A DNA stretch of 6,495 bases. Source: Fidelibacterota bacterium. Its GTDB lineage: Bacteria > Pseudomonadota > Alphaproteobacteria > Rhodospirillales > Rhodospirillaceae. Below, in pieces: positions 1 to 6,495 of this stretch. Position numbers and translations under genes: made by a program. Position 1 is the stretch's first letter, and each line of letters starts with the position of its first letter. A model generated the notes under the pieces. That model had not been told where the DNA came from and ran no database searches. It worked only from the letters and a program-made list of their open reading frames with translations. Location: NCBI GenBank assembly GCA_947473445.1, contig CANJEU010000129.1:1-6495 (forward strand), written 5' to 3'.

Positions 1-729
1 CGGATCCCACATCCACCAGCCGCCCCAGCCGAGGGTATAATAGGCCCACCAGCTGCCTAGTCCGATGCCGAGCGTCAGCGACAGCCAGGCCGCCAGCGTC
101 CACGGGCGAACCCAGCGCGCCCAGGCTGCGTCGACACGGCCCTCGATCAGCGCGGCGACGGCGAAGGAGAAGGCCATCGAGAAGCCGACATAGCCGAAGT
201 AGAGCATCGGCGGATGAATGGCGAGGCCAGGGTCCTGAAGAATCGGGTTGAGCCCGTTGCCTTCTTCCGGGGTCGGGAAAAGGCGGATGTACGGATTCGA
301 GGTGAAGAGAATGAAGGCGATGAAGCCGAGGCTGATCATCCCTTGCACGGCCAGCGCGCGCGCGCGCAGCGACGGCGGAAGATTGCGGCCGAGCACCGCG
401 ACGAGCGCGCCGAAGATGGCAAGAATCGTCACCCACAGGACCAGCGAGCCCTCGTGATTGCCCCACACGCCACTGATTTTATAGATGAGCGGCTTTGCGG
501 AATGCGAGTTCTGGTAGACGCCGACCACGGAGAAGTCCGAGGTGACGTAAGCGTGCACCAAGGTGCCGAAGGCAAACGCGATCAGGAAGAACTGCAGCAC
601 GGCGGCTTGGCGCGCGACGTTCATCCACGCGACGTTGCCGCGCGCCGCGCCGATTAGCGGCACGGAGGACTGGATGAACGCCACCGCCAAGGCAAGGGCC
701 AGCGCGAAATGTCCCAGCTCGATGATCAT
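1..729 (-). CDS. ccmF: CcmF, cytochrome c heme lyase subunit (N-terminal 243 residues; runs off the left edge)
   Basis: CcmF is the large inner-membrane subunit of the heme lyase that takes heme from holo-CcmE and ligates it to the CXXCH motif of apocytochrome c in the periplasm. The visible part has several hydrophobic segments (about residues 6-26, 43-62, 95-114, 130-145, 177-195, 211-228). It carries the family motifs WGNHEGS (89-95), NPILQDPGLAIHPPMLYFGY (161-180, with the conserved His173) and the start of the tryptophan-rich WWD heme-handling motif, WGGWWMWDP (235-243), where the window ends. The family is usually about 650 residues, so roughly 60% lies outside. The ATG at 729 follows ccmE by 37 nt. 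An AAGGGAG Shine-Dalgarno is present but 13 nt away, and no other start codon lies in frame between them. One WWD position reads Met where Phe is usual. Identification is secure. Confidence 0.96.
   Translation of the reverse strand, partial: MIIELGHFALALALAVAFIQSSVPLIGAARGNVAWMNVARQAAVLQFFLIAFAFGTLVHAYVTSDFSVVGVYQNSHSAKPLIYKISGVWGNHEGSLVLWVTILAIFGALVAVLGRNLPPSLRARALAVQGMISLGFIAFILFTSNPYIRLFPTPEEGNGLNPILQDPGLAIHPPMLYFGYVGFSMAFSFAVAALIEGRVDAAWARWVRPWTLAAWLSLTLGIGLGSWWAYYTLGWGGWWMWDP
354..367. repeat. (GC)7 dinucleotide run within ccmF
   Basis: Fourteen bases of alternating G and C encode part of the SLRARALA loop of CcmF (about residues 120-127). Such runs can slip in replication and favour Z-DNA. 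Here the run is in frame and coding and may simply reflect high GC content. Confidence 0.5.
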
Positions 730-742
730 CGCTTTATTCCAA

Positions 743-749
743 CTCCCTT
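743..749 (-). promoter_or_regulatory. Ribosome binding site of ccmF
   Basis: The minus strand reads AAGGGAG, a good Shine-Dalgarno core, in the 37-nt gap between ccmE and ccmF. The spacing to the ATG at 729 is 13 nt, longer than the usual 5-9, so initiation may be weak or partly coupled to ccmE translation. Confidence 0.55.
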
Positions 750-766
750 GGCCGTACGCGAAGCGG

Positions 767-1219
767 TTAGTGCACGACCGCCACGGGTACCGGCTCGCCT
801 TCTTTCCAGCGGCCGCTTTTCTTCAAAGCGTCGGCCACTTCGGGCGGCATGTAGTTCTCGTCGTGTTTGGCCAGCACGTTGTTGGCCACGAATATGCCTT
901 CGGTCATCTTGCCCTCGGCGACGACGCCCTGCCCCTCGCGGAACAGATCGGGAAGGATTCCGACATATTTCACACTGACCGTTTCGACGGTATCGGTAAC
1001 GTCGAAGGAAACACGCTCGCCTTCCTTCACCACACTGCCATTGGCTACCAATCCGCCGATGCGGCAACGCTGCGCGCACACGGGCTTCGCGGCGACTTCG
1101 GTGGGGCTGAAGAAGAGGACGATGTTGTCCTCGAACGCGGTCAGCACGAGAGCAAGACCGCCGCTGAGGGCGAGTAGTCCCAGAAGCACAAAGTATAGCC
1201 TGCGACGCTTGCGGGTCAT
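767..1219 (-). CDS. ccmE: CcmE, periplasmic heme chaperone
   Basis: CcmE binds heme covalently in the periplasm, receiving it from CcmABCD and passing it to the CcmF lyase. The 150-residue protein has a basic N-terminus (MTRKRRR), one membrane anchor (about 8-28) and a periplasmic OB-fold domain. The heme-attachment motif LAKHDENYMPPE contains the covalent-heme His119 and the accompanying Tyr123 (the family HxxxY). The stretch GILPDLFREGQGVVAEG (87-103) is also typical. Length matches the family (about 140-160). The ATG overlaps the ccmD stop codon as ATGA and has AGAGG 6 nt upstream, so the start is well supported. An oddity is a Cys48-x3-Cys52 pair (CAQRC) just before the conserved IGGLV strand, where I would expect residues such as PGQRLR. 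The protein is otherwise of the ordinary His type, not the Cys type. Confidence 0.97.
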   Translation of the reverse strand: MTRKRRRLYFVLLGLLALSGGLALVLTAFEDNIVLFFSPTEVAAKPVCAQRCRIGGLVANGSVVKEGERVSFDVTDTVETVSVKYVGILPDLFREGQGVVAEGKMTEGIFVANNVLAKHDENYMPPEVADALKKSGRWKEGEPVPVAVVH

Positions 1220-1395
1220 GGCGTGCCTCTGCGGTTTGCCTTGAGCGTCTCGAATTCACGTTCGCGCGCCTTCAAGGTTCGGCGCGTGAGGATCAGGATG
1301 CCGCCGAGCGCGAGCGCGGCGAGACCGTAAGATGTCCAAACCCAGGCGGCATATCCGCCCATGTCGATGAAGGCTGCGAAGCTGTCAAAGGCCAT
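1216..1395 (-). CDS. ccmD: CcmD, small membrane subunit of the heme exporter
   Basis: CcmD is a small single-span membrane protein. It associates with CcmA, CcmB, CcmC and CcmE and is needed for release of holo-CcmE from the CcmABC complex. This gene encodes 59 residues. A short N-terminal stretch leads into GGYAAWVWTSYGLAALAL (13-30), which matches the family pattern of an aromatic-rich segment entering one membrane helix (about 17-37). A highly charged cytoplasmic tail follows (RRTLKAREREFETLK). The ATG at 1395 lies 5 nt after the ccmC stop and has GGAG 8 nt upstream inside ccmC. The TGA overlaps the ccmE ATG. Sequence conservation in CcmD is low, so the call rests on size, topology, the aromatic motif and position between ccmC and ccmE; together these leave little doubt. 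Confidence 0.93.
   Translation of the reverse strand: MAFDSFAAFIDMGGYAAWVWTSYGLAALALGGILILTRRTLKAREREFETLKANRRGTP
1226..1230 (-). promoter_or_regulatory. Ribosome binding site of ccmE, inside ccmD
   Basis: AGAGG on the minus strand lies 6 nt before the ccmE ATG, within the last codons of ccmD. It supports the start at 1219 rather than a longer form, and with the ATGA overlap it suggests translational coupling of ccmD and ccmE. Confidence 0.65.
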
Positions 1396-1400
1396 ATCTG

Positions 1401-2153
1401 TTACTCCGCCGGCTGCGCGGCCGCGTGGCCGGCGATTTGCGAGAGGCGCGCGTTACGGATTTTCGCCGCCAAAAGTTCGCTGCGCAGGCGCAGCACAAGC
1501 AGCGCGAAGTAGAACATCGTGAACGCGCCCATCATCAAGAATAACGGGAGGAGGAGCGAGGGATGCACGGAACTGTCTATGCCTTCGCTGCTGGCCTTCA
1601 TGATCGATGGCTGGTGCAGCGTATTCCACCACTCCACCGAGTAATGGATGATGGGAACGTTGATGGAGCCGACCAGCGCCAGGATCGCTGCGGCTTTGTC
1701 GCCGCGCTCGGAATCCTCAAACGCGTCGCTGAGCGCGATGTAGCCGATGTAGAGGAAGAACAAGATGAGCGTCGAGGTGAGACGGGCGTCCCACACCCAG
1801 AATGTGCCCCACATGGGTTGGCCCCACAGCATGCCGGTGACAAGGGCGAGCGCGCAGAAGGTCGCGCCCATGGGCGCCGAGGCGCGCGCGGCAAGGTTGG
1901 CCATCGGATGACGCCAGATGAGAAACATGGCGCTGTTCGCCGCGATGATCCCGTAGATCATCATCATCAGCCATGCCGAGGAGACGTGGATGTACATGAT
2001 CCGCACCGTCTCGCCCTGCTGGTAGTCGGGCGGCGAGAAAACGAGCGCAATGGGAATGGCTGCGGCGAACAGAATGAGGCACAGGCCCGCGATCCATGGA
2101 TAGATGGCGTTGGCGATGCGCATGAACTGCGTGGGGTTGGCGAACTTATGCAC
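1401..2153 (-). CDS. ccmC: CcmC, heme-handling membrane protein that loads CcmE
   Basis: CcmC is the WWD-domain inner-membrane protein that presents heme at the periplasmic face and directs its covalent attachment to CcmE. The 250-residue product has six hydrophobic segments (about 20-40, 58-80, 93-110, 124-142, 155-171, 203-222). The WWD motif is WGTFWVWDARLTS (115-127). The two conserved histidines expected to be axial heme ligands are His56 (IHVSS) and His180 (NTLHQ); both sit 4 residues before my recollection of the E. coli ligands 60 and 184. The block IIHYSVEWWNTLHQ is diagnostic. The start is GTG at 2153, chosen because AAGGA lies 6 nt upstream; an in-frame ATG at 2123 would remove ten residues and has no comparable site. 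A 141-nt gap separates it from ccmB, the longest gap in the operon, and contains a strong hairpin. Confidence 0.97.
   Translation of the reverse strand: MHKFANPTQFMRIANAIYPWIAGLCLILFAAAIPIALVFSPPDYQQGETVRIMYIHVSSAWLMMMIYGIIAANSAMFLIWRHPMANLAARASAPMGATFCALALVTGMLWGQPMWGTFWVWDARLTSTLILFFLYIGYIALSDAFEDSERGDKAAAILALVGSINVPIIHYSVEWWNTLHQPSIMKASSEGIDSSVHPSLLLPLFLMMGAFTMFYFALLVLRLRSELLAAKIRNARLSQIAGHAAAQPAE
1404..1407 (-). promoter_or_regulatory. Ribosome binding site of ccmD, inside the end of ccmC
   Basis: GGAG on the minus strand lies immediately before the ccmC stop codon and 8 nt before the ccmD ATG at 1395. It fixes the start of this short gene and suggests ccmC-ccmD coupling. Confidence 0.65.
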
Positions 2154-2159
2154 GAACGG

Positions 2160-2164
2160 TCCTT
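2160..2164 (-). promoter_or_regulatory. Ribosome binding site that sets the GTG start of ccmC
   Basis: AAGGA on the minus strand is 6 nt before the GTG at 2153. It favours this start over the ATG at 2123. The hairpin at 2170-2208 ends only 5 nt upstream, so the site sits right at the foot of a stable stem. Confidence 0.65.
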
Positions 2165-2169
2165 GGTTG

Positions 2170-2208
2170 GCGCTGGTGTAGCGCGCGAGACGGGCGCGCG
2201 ACCAGCGC
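2170..2208 (-). other. Strong GC hairpin in the ccmC leader
   Basis: Read on the minus strand, GCGCTGGT (2208-2201) pairs perfectly with ACCAGCGC (2177-2170). Inside it, GCGCGC (2199-2194) pairs with GCGCGC (2186-2181) around a 7-nt loop, with a 1-by-3 nt internal loop between the stems. That gives 14 mostly G-C pairs. No U-tract follows on the minus strand, and on the plus strand the flank is AT-rich but not a T-run, so it does not look like a standard intrinsic terminator. It could protect a processed mRNA 3' end or modulate ccmC translation. The role is inferred; the complementarity is seen directly. Confidence 0.7.
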
Positions 2209-2217
2209 TAATAATAT

Positions 2218-2231
2218 AGGCCTAAAGGCCT
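2218..2231. repeat. Short inverted repeat AGGCC-TAAA-GGCCT
   Basis: This is a perfect 5-bp inverted repeat with a 4-nt spacer in the ccmB-ccmC gap. On the minus strand it is followed by the AT-rich TATATTATTA and then by the 2170-2208 hairpin. TATATT could serve as a -10 element for an internal ccmC promoter, but I see no convincing -35 element. It is too short for a confident function. Confidence 0.35.
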
Positions 2232-2294
2232 GAAAATCCGACATCTCTCGCGTGAATTCGTAGATAGGAAACACGGTTGTTACCGCCCTGATAC

Positions 2295-2960
2295 CTATTC
2301 GGCCGCTTGCCGCAGCGCAGCAGCAGTTGCGAAGGGACATAAGGCCGCCGCGATGAGCGCGAGGCCCGCCAAAATCGACAGCATCGGCTGGCTGGGCATG
2401 CCGGTGATCGTCGCCTCGATGGCGGCCGTGCCGAAGATCAAAACCGGGATGTAAAGCGGCAGCACGAGCAGCGACAGAAGCACGCCGCCGCGCCGCGCGC
2501 CCAACACCAGCGCTGCGCCCAGGGCACCGATCAGGCTTACGGTTGGCGTTCCGAGCAGCAGCGCGAGCACGAGCACGCCATAGCCCTCCGACGGCAGCTG
2601 CAGCGTCACGGCGAGAACCGGCGACATGATGATCAGAGGCACGCCTGTCGTCAGCCAATGGGCGAGGACTTTGGCGAGTACGACGAGGACCGTCGATTGG
2701 CCGTTGAGAATAAGCTGGTCGAGCGTACCGTCTTCGAAGTCGACCACAAACACACGATCGAGTGAAAGCAGCGCCGCCAGCAACGCGGCAACCCAAACGA
2801 CGCCGGCGGCAATGCGCGAGAGCACTTCGGCCTCCGGTCCGACGCCGAAGGGAAACAGAACGGTTGCAATGGCAAAGAAAGCGATGACGGTGAGGCTGTC
2901 GGCGCTTTGGCGGAGCGCAAGGCGCAGATCGCGCGAGAGGAGAGCCGAAAACGCACTCAT
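2295..2960 (-). CDS. ccmB: CcmB, membrane subunit of the CcmAB ABC transporter
   Basis: CcmB is the transmembrane partner of the CcmA ATPase. CcmAB with CcmC and CcmD uses ATP hydrolysis to free holo-CcmE. From the ATG at 2960 the protein has 221 residues, matching the family (about 220). It shows six hydrophobic segments (about 22-41, 48-68, 102-121, 127-153, 159-180, 194-216). Family signatures are FEDGTLDQLIL (75-85), just after the second segment, and LPLYIPVLIFG (167-177). The start is chosen because the ATG overlaps the ccmA stop as ATGA, the usual coupling for these two subunits. An in-frame GTG at 2972 would add four residues and is less likely. The gene ends in TAG, followed by a 141-nt gap before ccmC. 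No unusual residues were noticed. Confidence 0.96.
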   Translation of the reverse strand: MSAFSALLSRDLRLALRQSADSLTVIAFFAIATVLFPFGVGPEAEVLSRIAAGVVWVAALLAALLSLDRVFVVDFEDGTLDQLILNGQSTVLVVLAKVLAHWLTTGVPLIIMSPVLAVTLQLPSEGYGVLVLALLLGTPTVSLIGALGAALVLGARRGGVLLSLLVLPLYIPVLIFGTAAIEATITGMPSQPMLSILAGLALIAAALCPFATAAALRQAAE

Positions 2961-3640
2961 AGTTCCACCCACTGTTGGGCAGCGGTGGGCGTGAAGTTGT
3001 CGAGGGCGAGCGTTGTGCCGCCTGTCACCAGATCAGCGCCGTGGCTGGCCAGCACCACCATACCGCCGCGGGCGCGGTGCTCGGCGATGGTGTTCGTCAG
3101 CGCGCCCGTCGAACGGTCGTCGAGGGCGTTGGCGGGCTCGTCCAGCAGCCACAGGGGCACCGGGCTCGCGATCAGGCGGGCGAGCGCGAGGCGATGACGC
3201 TGGCCGGCCGAGAGGAGCCGGGCCGGAAAGTCGGCGAGCGCCGCGAGGCCGAACGTGTCCATGGCCCGGTCGATCAGGGCCGGTTCGCCCGTGCCCCAGA
3301 AGGCTGCCCAGAACGCGAGATTTTCGCGCACGGTAAAGGCTGTCTTGATCGCATCCTGGTGCCCGATGAATCGCAGGCGCCGGGCGAGGGCCTCAGGGTC
3401 TTCGACGGGCGCGTTGGACCAGAGCAGCCGGCCAGCCACCGGCCGGGCGAGTCCGGCCATCAGCCGCAGGAGCGTTGTTTTGCCGCTGCCGTTGGGCCCA
3501 CGCAGCACCATGGCTCCGCCGGCCGCGAGCTCAAATCCGAGCCCGGCAAAGACCATGCGTCCGCCGCGCCGGCAGGACAGGTTTTCGCCTGAAAAGGTAG
3601 CTGTTTCAAAGGTGTCGCTGGTTCCCACGCAGCGGACCAT
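2957..3640 (-). CDS. ccmA: CcmA, ATPase subunit of the heme-maturation ABC transporter
   Basis: CcmA is the cytoplasmic ATP-binding subunit paired with CcmB. Taking the ATG at 3640 gives 227 residues with every ABC motif: Walker A GPNGSGKT (48-55), Q-loop GHQDAIKT (93-100, Gln95), signature LSAGQRHR (143-150), Walker B WLLDEP (164-169, catalytic Glu168), D-loop ANALD (170-174) and the switch His200. The start is uncertain. The reading frame is open up to an ATG at 3811, but those extra residues are Pro/Arg/Phe-rich, unlike the family, and arise from a pyrimidine-rich tract. Homologs usually begin only a few residues before the ENLSCRRGG segment (19-27 here). No Shine-Dalgarno is visible before 3640, nor before the in-frame GTG at 3628. 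The stop overlaps the ccmB ATG. The gene is first in the operon and divergent from acnA. Confidence 0.93.
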   Translation of the reverse strand: MVRCVGTSDTFETATFSGENLSCRRGGRMVFAGLGFELAAGGAMVLRGPNGSGKTTLLRLMAGLARPVAGRLLWSNAPVEDPEALARRLRFIGHQDAIKTAFTVRENLAFWAAFWGTGEPALIDRAMDTFGLAALADFPARLLSAGQRHRLALARLIASPVPLWLLDEPANALDDRSTGALTNTIAEHRARGGMVVLASHGADLVTGGTTLALDNFTPTAAQQWVEL

Positions 3641-3652
3641 AAAGCCGAAAGC

Positions 3653-3754
3653 GGGGGGGAAACAGGGGGTAAAGAAAAAACGGCGGCCGGCGCAAGGAGG
3701 AGGGGGAACGCGCCGGGCCGCCAGTTGGTCTAGCTGGTGAAATAACGAGGGGGG
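3653..3754. repeat. Strand-asymmetric G-run tract upstream of ccmA
   Basis: The plus strand carries runs of G7 (3653-3659), G5 (3665-3669), G5 (3702-3706, within a purine-only stretch 3694-3708) and G6 (3749-3754). The ccmA leader, if transcribed, would therefore be strongly C/U-rich. Spacing between runs is too wide for a textbook four-run G-quadruplex. The composition explains why the ccmA frame stays open here without being coding. Confidence 0.55.
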
Positions 3755-3774
3755 TGTCATTTCACCGGTGAAAA
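3736..3774. promoter_or_regulatory. Operator-like cluster of three TTTCACC half-sites
   Basis: TTTCACCGGTGAAA at 3760-3773 is a perfect 14-bp palindrome. A third copy, GGTGAAAT at 3736-3743, forms an 8-bp inverted repeat with ATTTCACC at 3759-3766 and lies in the same orientation as GGTGAAAA at 3767-3774. The two same-orientation copies are 31 bp apart, close to three DNA turns. This is the pattern expected of a dimeric repressor or activator binding on one helical face, about 95-135 nt before the ccmA start. I do not recognise the regulator. The same bases could also form an RNA hairpin. Confidence 0.55.
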
Positions 3775-3782
3775 GCCATCTG

Positions 3783-3820
3783 AAGGAGCAAGGATGTCTT
3801 TCCCCGTACATTCAATCTAA
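3783..3820 (+). other. Possible 8-codon upstream ORF with strong ribosome binding site
   Basis: AAGGAG (3783-3788) lies 5 nt before ATG at 3794, which opens an ORF reading MSFPVHSI and ending in TAA at 3818-3820. Two nt later an ATG at 3823 opens a 19-codon ORF (MEIWPFWGLAAVRAPVDNI) ending at 3882, with no ribosome binding site of its own. Both point toward acnA. A good site with a start codon can arise by chance, and no promoter upstream of it is evident, so this is tentative. It overlaps the leftward extension of the ccmA frame on the other strand. Confidence 0.25.
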
Positions 3821-4093
3821 CGATGGAAATATGGCCCTTTTGGGGTTTGGCCGCAGTTCGCGCCCCGGTGGATAACATTTAAAAAACTCTAATAGTCCCA
3901 ATACCTTGGCAGGGAGCGGCAGCGCGGCAGGCCCTGGACTTTACGGTCGATATGTGGATGATGCGCGGGTGAAGAAAACCGGGGACTACCGGCCGGGGTG
4001 GGGACTCTACGCAGTGCACGTATCGGGCGTATCCGATGCGCCGCGCGCGTCCTTCCCGTTTCGGCTCGCGCCATCCCCATTTGTTACGCGGTG

Positions 4094-4099
4094 AAGGAG
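4094..4099 (+). promoter_or_regulatory. Ribosome binding site of acnA
   Basis: AAGGAG, a consensus Shine-Dalgarno, lies 8 nt before the ATG at 4108 and fixes the acnA start. Confidence 0.85.
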
Positions 4100-4107
4100 T
4101 CCTCGAT

Positions 4108-6495
<2,388 letters not shown>

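Larger units (their letters stand above)
3641..4107. other. Divergent ccmA-acnA intergenic region
   Basis: These 467 nt separate the start codons of the two divergent genes, so both promoters probably lie here. From left to right I see a G-run-rich strand, palindromic half-sites, two very short plus-strand ORFs, an AT-rich patch (3871-3903) and a G-rich leader ending in the acnA ribosome binding site. Weak promoter candidates overlap the AT patch: plus strand TTGGCC (3847-3852) with GATAAC (3871-3876), 18-nt spacer; minus strand TTGGGA (3901-3896) with TGTTAT (3877-3872), 18-nt spacer. Each box matches the sigma-70 consensus at only about 4 of 6 positions. GGGGACT occurs twice (3981-3987, 4000-4006). 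No intrinsic terminator or tRNA is visible. Confidence 0.7.

Noticed and set aside
563..1177. 204-codon plus-strand frame across ccmE and the ccmF start
   Set aside because: It is antisense to two well-identified genes, with no ribosome binding site and no family resemblance.
1563..2219. 218-codon plus-strand frame across ccmC
   Set aside because: It is a shadow of ccmC with skewed composition. ccmC on the minus strand is unmistakable.
2146..2796. 216-codon minus-strand frame overlapping ccmB and the ccmB-ccmC gap
   Set aside because: It is out of frame with ccmB, and its peptide is low-complexity Arg/Ala-rich. It merely happens to read through the gap; ccmB in the other frame has full family motifs.
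3694..3700. AAGGAGG on the plus strand looking like a ribosome binding site
   Set aside because: No ATG or GTG follows at usable distance. It is part of a purine-rich tract.
3878..3893. Possible iron-response (Irr ICE-type) box TTTAAAA-AA-CTCTAAT
   Set aside because: The left half resembles the known TTTAGAA, but the right half matches only in part and the spacer is 2 rather than 3, so it does not meet the motif.
3910..3936. CAGGG...CCCTG inverted repeat in the acnA leader
   Set aside because: It is only 5 bp with a 17-nt loop and no T-run, too weak to call a terminator or riboswitch.
3906..4094. 62-codon plus-strand frame (TTG start) ending at the acnA ribosome binding site
   Set aside because: There is no ribosome binding site, the start is a rare TTG, no conserved motif is seen, and the composition matches the flanking non-coding DNA. 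The stop adjoining the acnA site looks coincidental.

Overview
The window is high-GC DNA, most likely from an alphaproteobacterium. It holds two divergent blocks. On the minus strand lies the System I cytochrome c maturation operon, ccmA-ccmB-ccmC-ccmD-ccmE-ccmF, with ccmF cut by the left edge. On the plus strand lies the first 796 codons of an AcnA/IRP1-type aconitase gene (acnA), cut by the right edge. A ccmA gene divergent from acnA is an arrangement I recall from rhizobia and relatives. Here ccmE and ccmF follow ccmD directly with no ccmG between, unlike the split ccm clusters of many Rhizobiales. The taxon call rests on this synteny and on family resemblance, not on a search.

Minus-strand block (3640 down to 1): the genes are tightly packed. 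ccmA/ccmB and ccmD/ccmE overlap as ATGA, ccmC and ccmD are 5 nt apart, and ccmE and ccmF are 37 nt apart. The one large internal gap (141 nt, ccmB to ccmC) carries a strong GC hairpin just upstream of the ccmC ribosome binding site. In function, CcmAB is an ABC transporter that works with CcmC and CcmD to load heme covalently onto the periplasmic chaperone CcmE and release it. CcmF, with subunits presumably encoded beyond position 1, ligates that heme to apocytochrome c.

Divergent intergenic region (3641-4107, 467 nt): no conventional gene is visible. It holds a perfect 14-bp palindrome with a third matching half-site (3736-3774), a G-run-rich strand flanking ccmA (3653-3754), a tiny 8-codon ORF with a strong Shine-Dalgarno (3794-3820) followed 2 nt later by a 19-codon ORF (3823-3882), an AT-rich patch (3871-3903) that probably carries promoter elements, and the acnA ribosome binding site. 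This is the part of the window that known families explain least.

No tRNA, rRNA, mobile element or CRISPR array was seen. I found no clearly new system; the candidates for novelty are regulatory (operator-like repeats, short upstream ORFs, pre-ccmC hairpin) and a few residue substitutions in otherwise canonical proteins.
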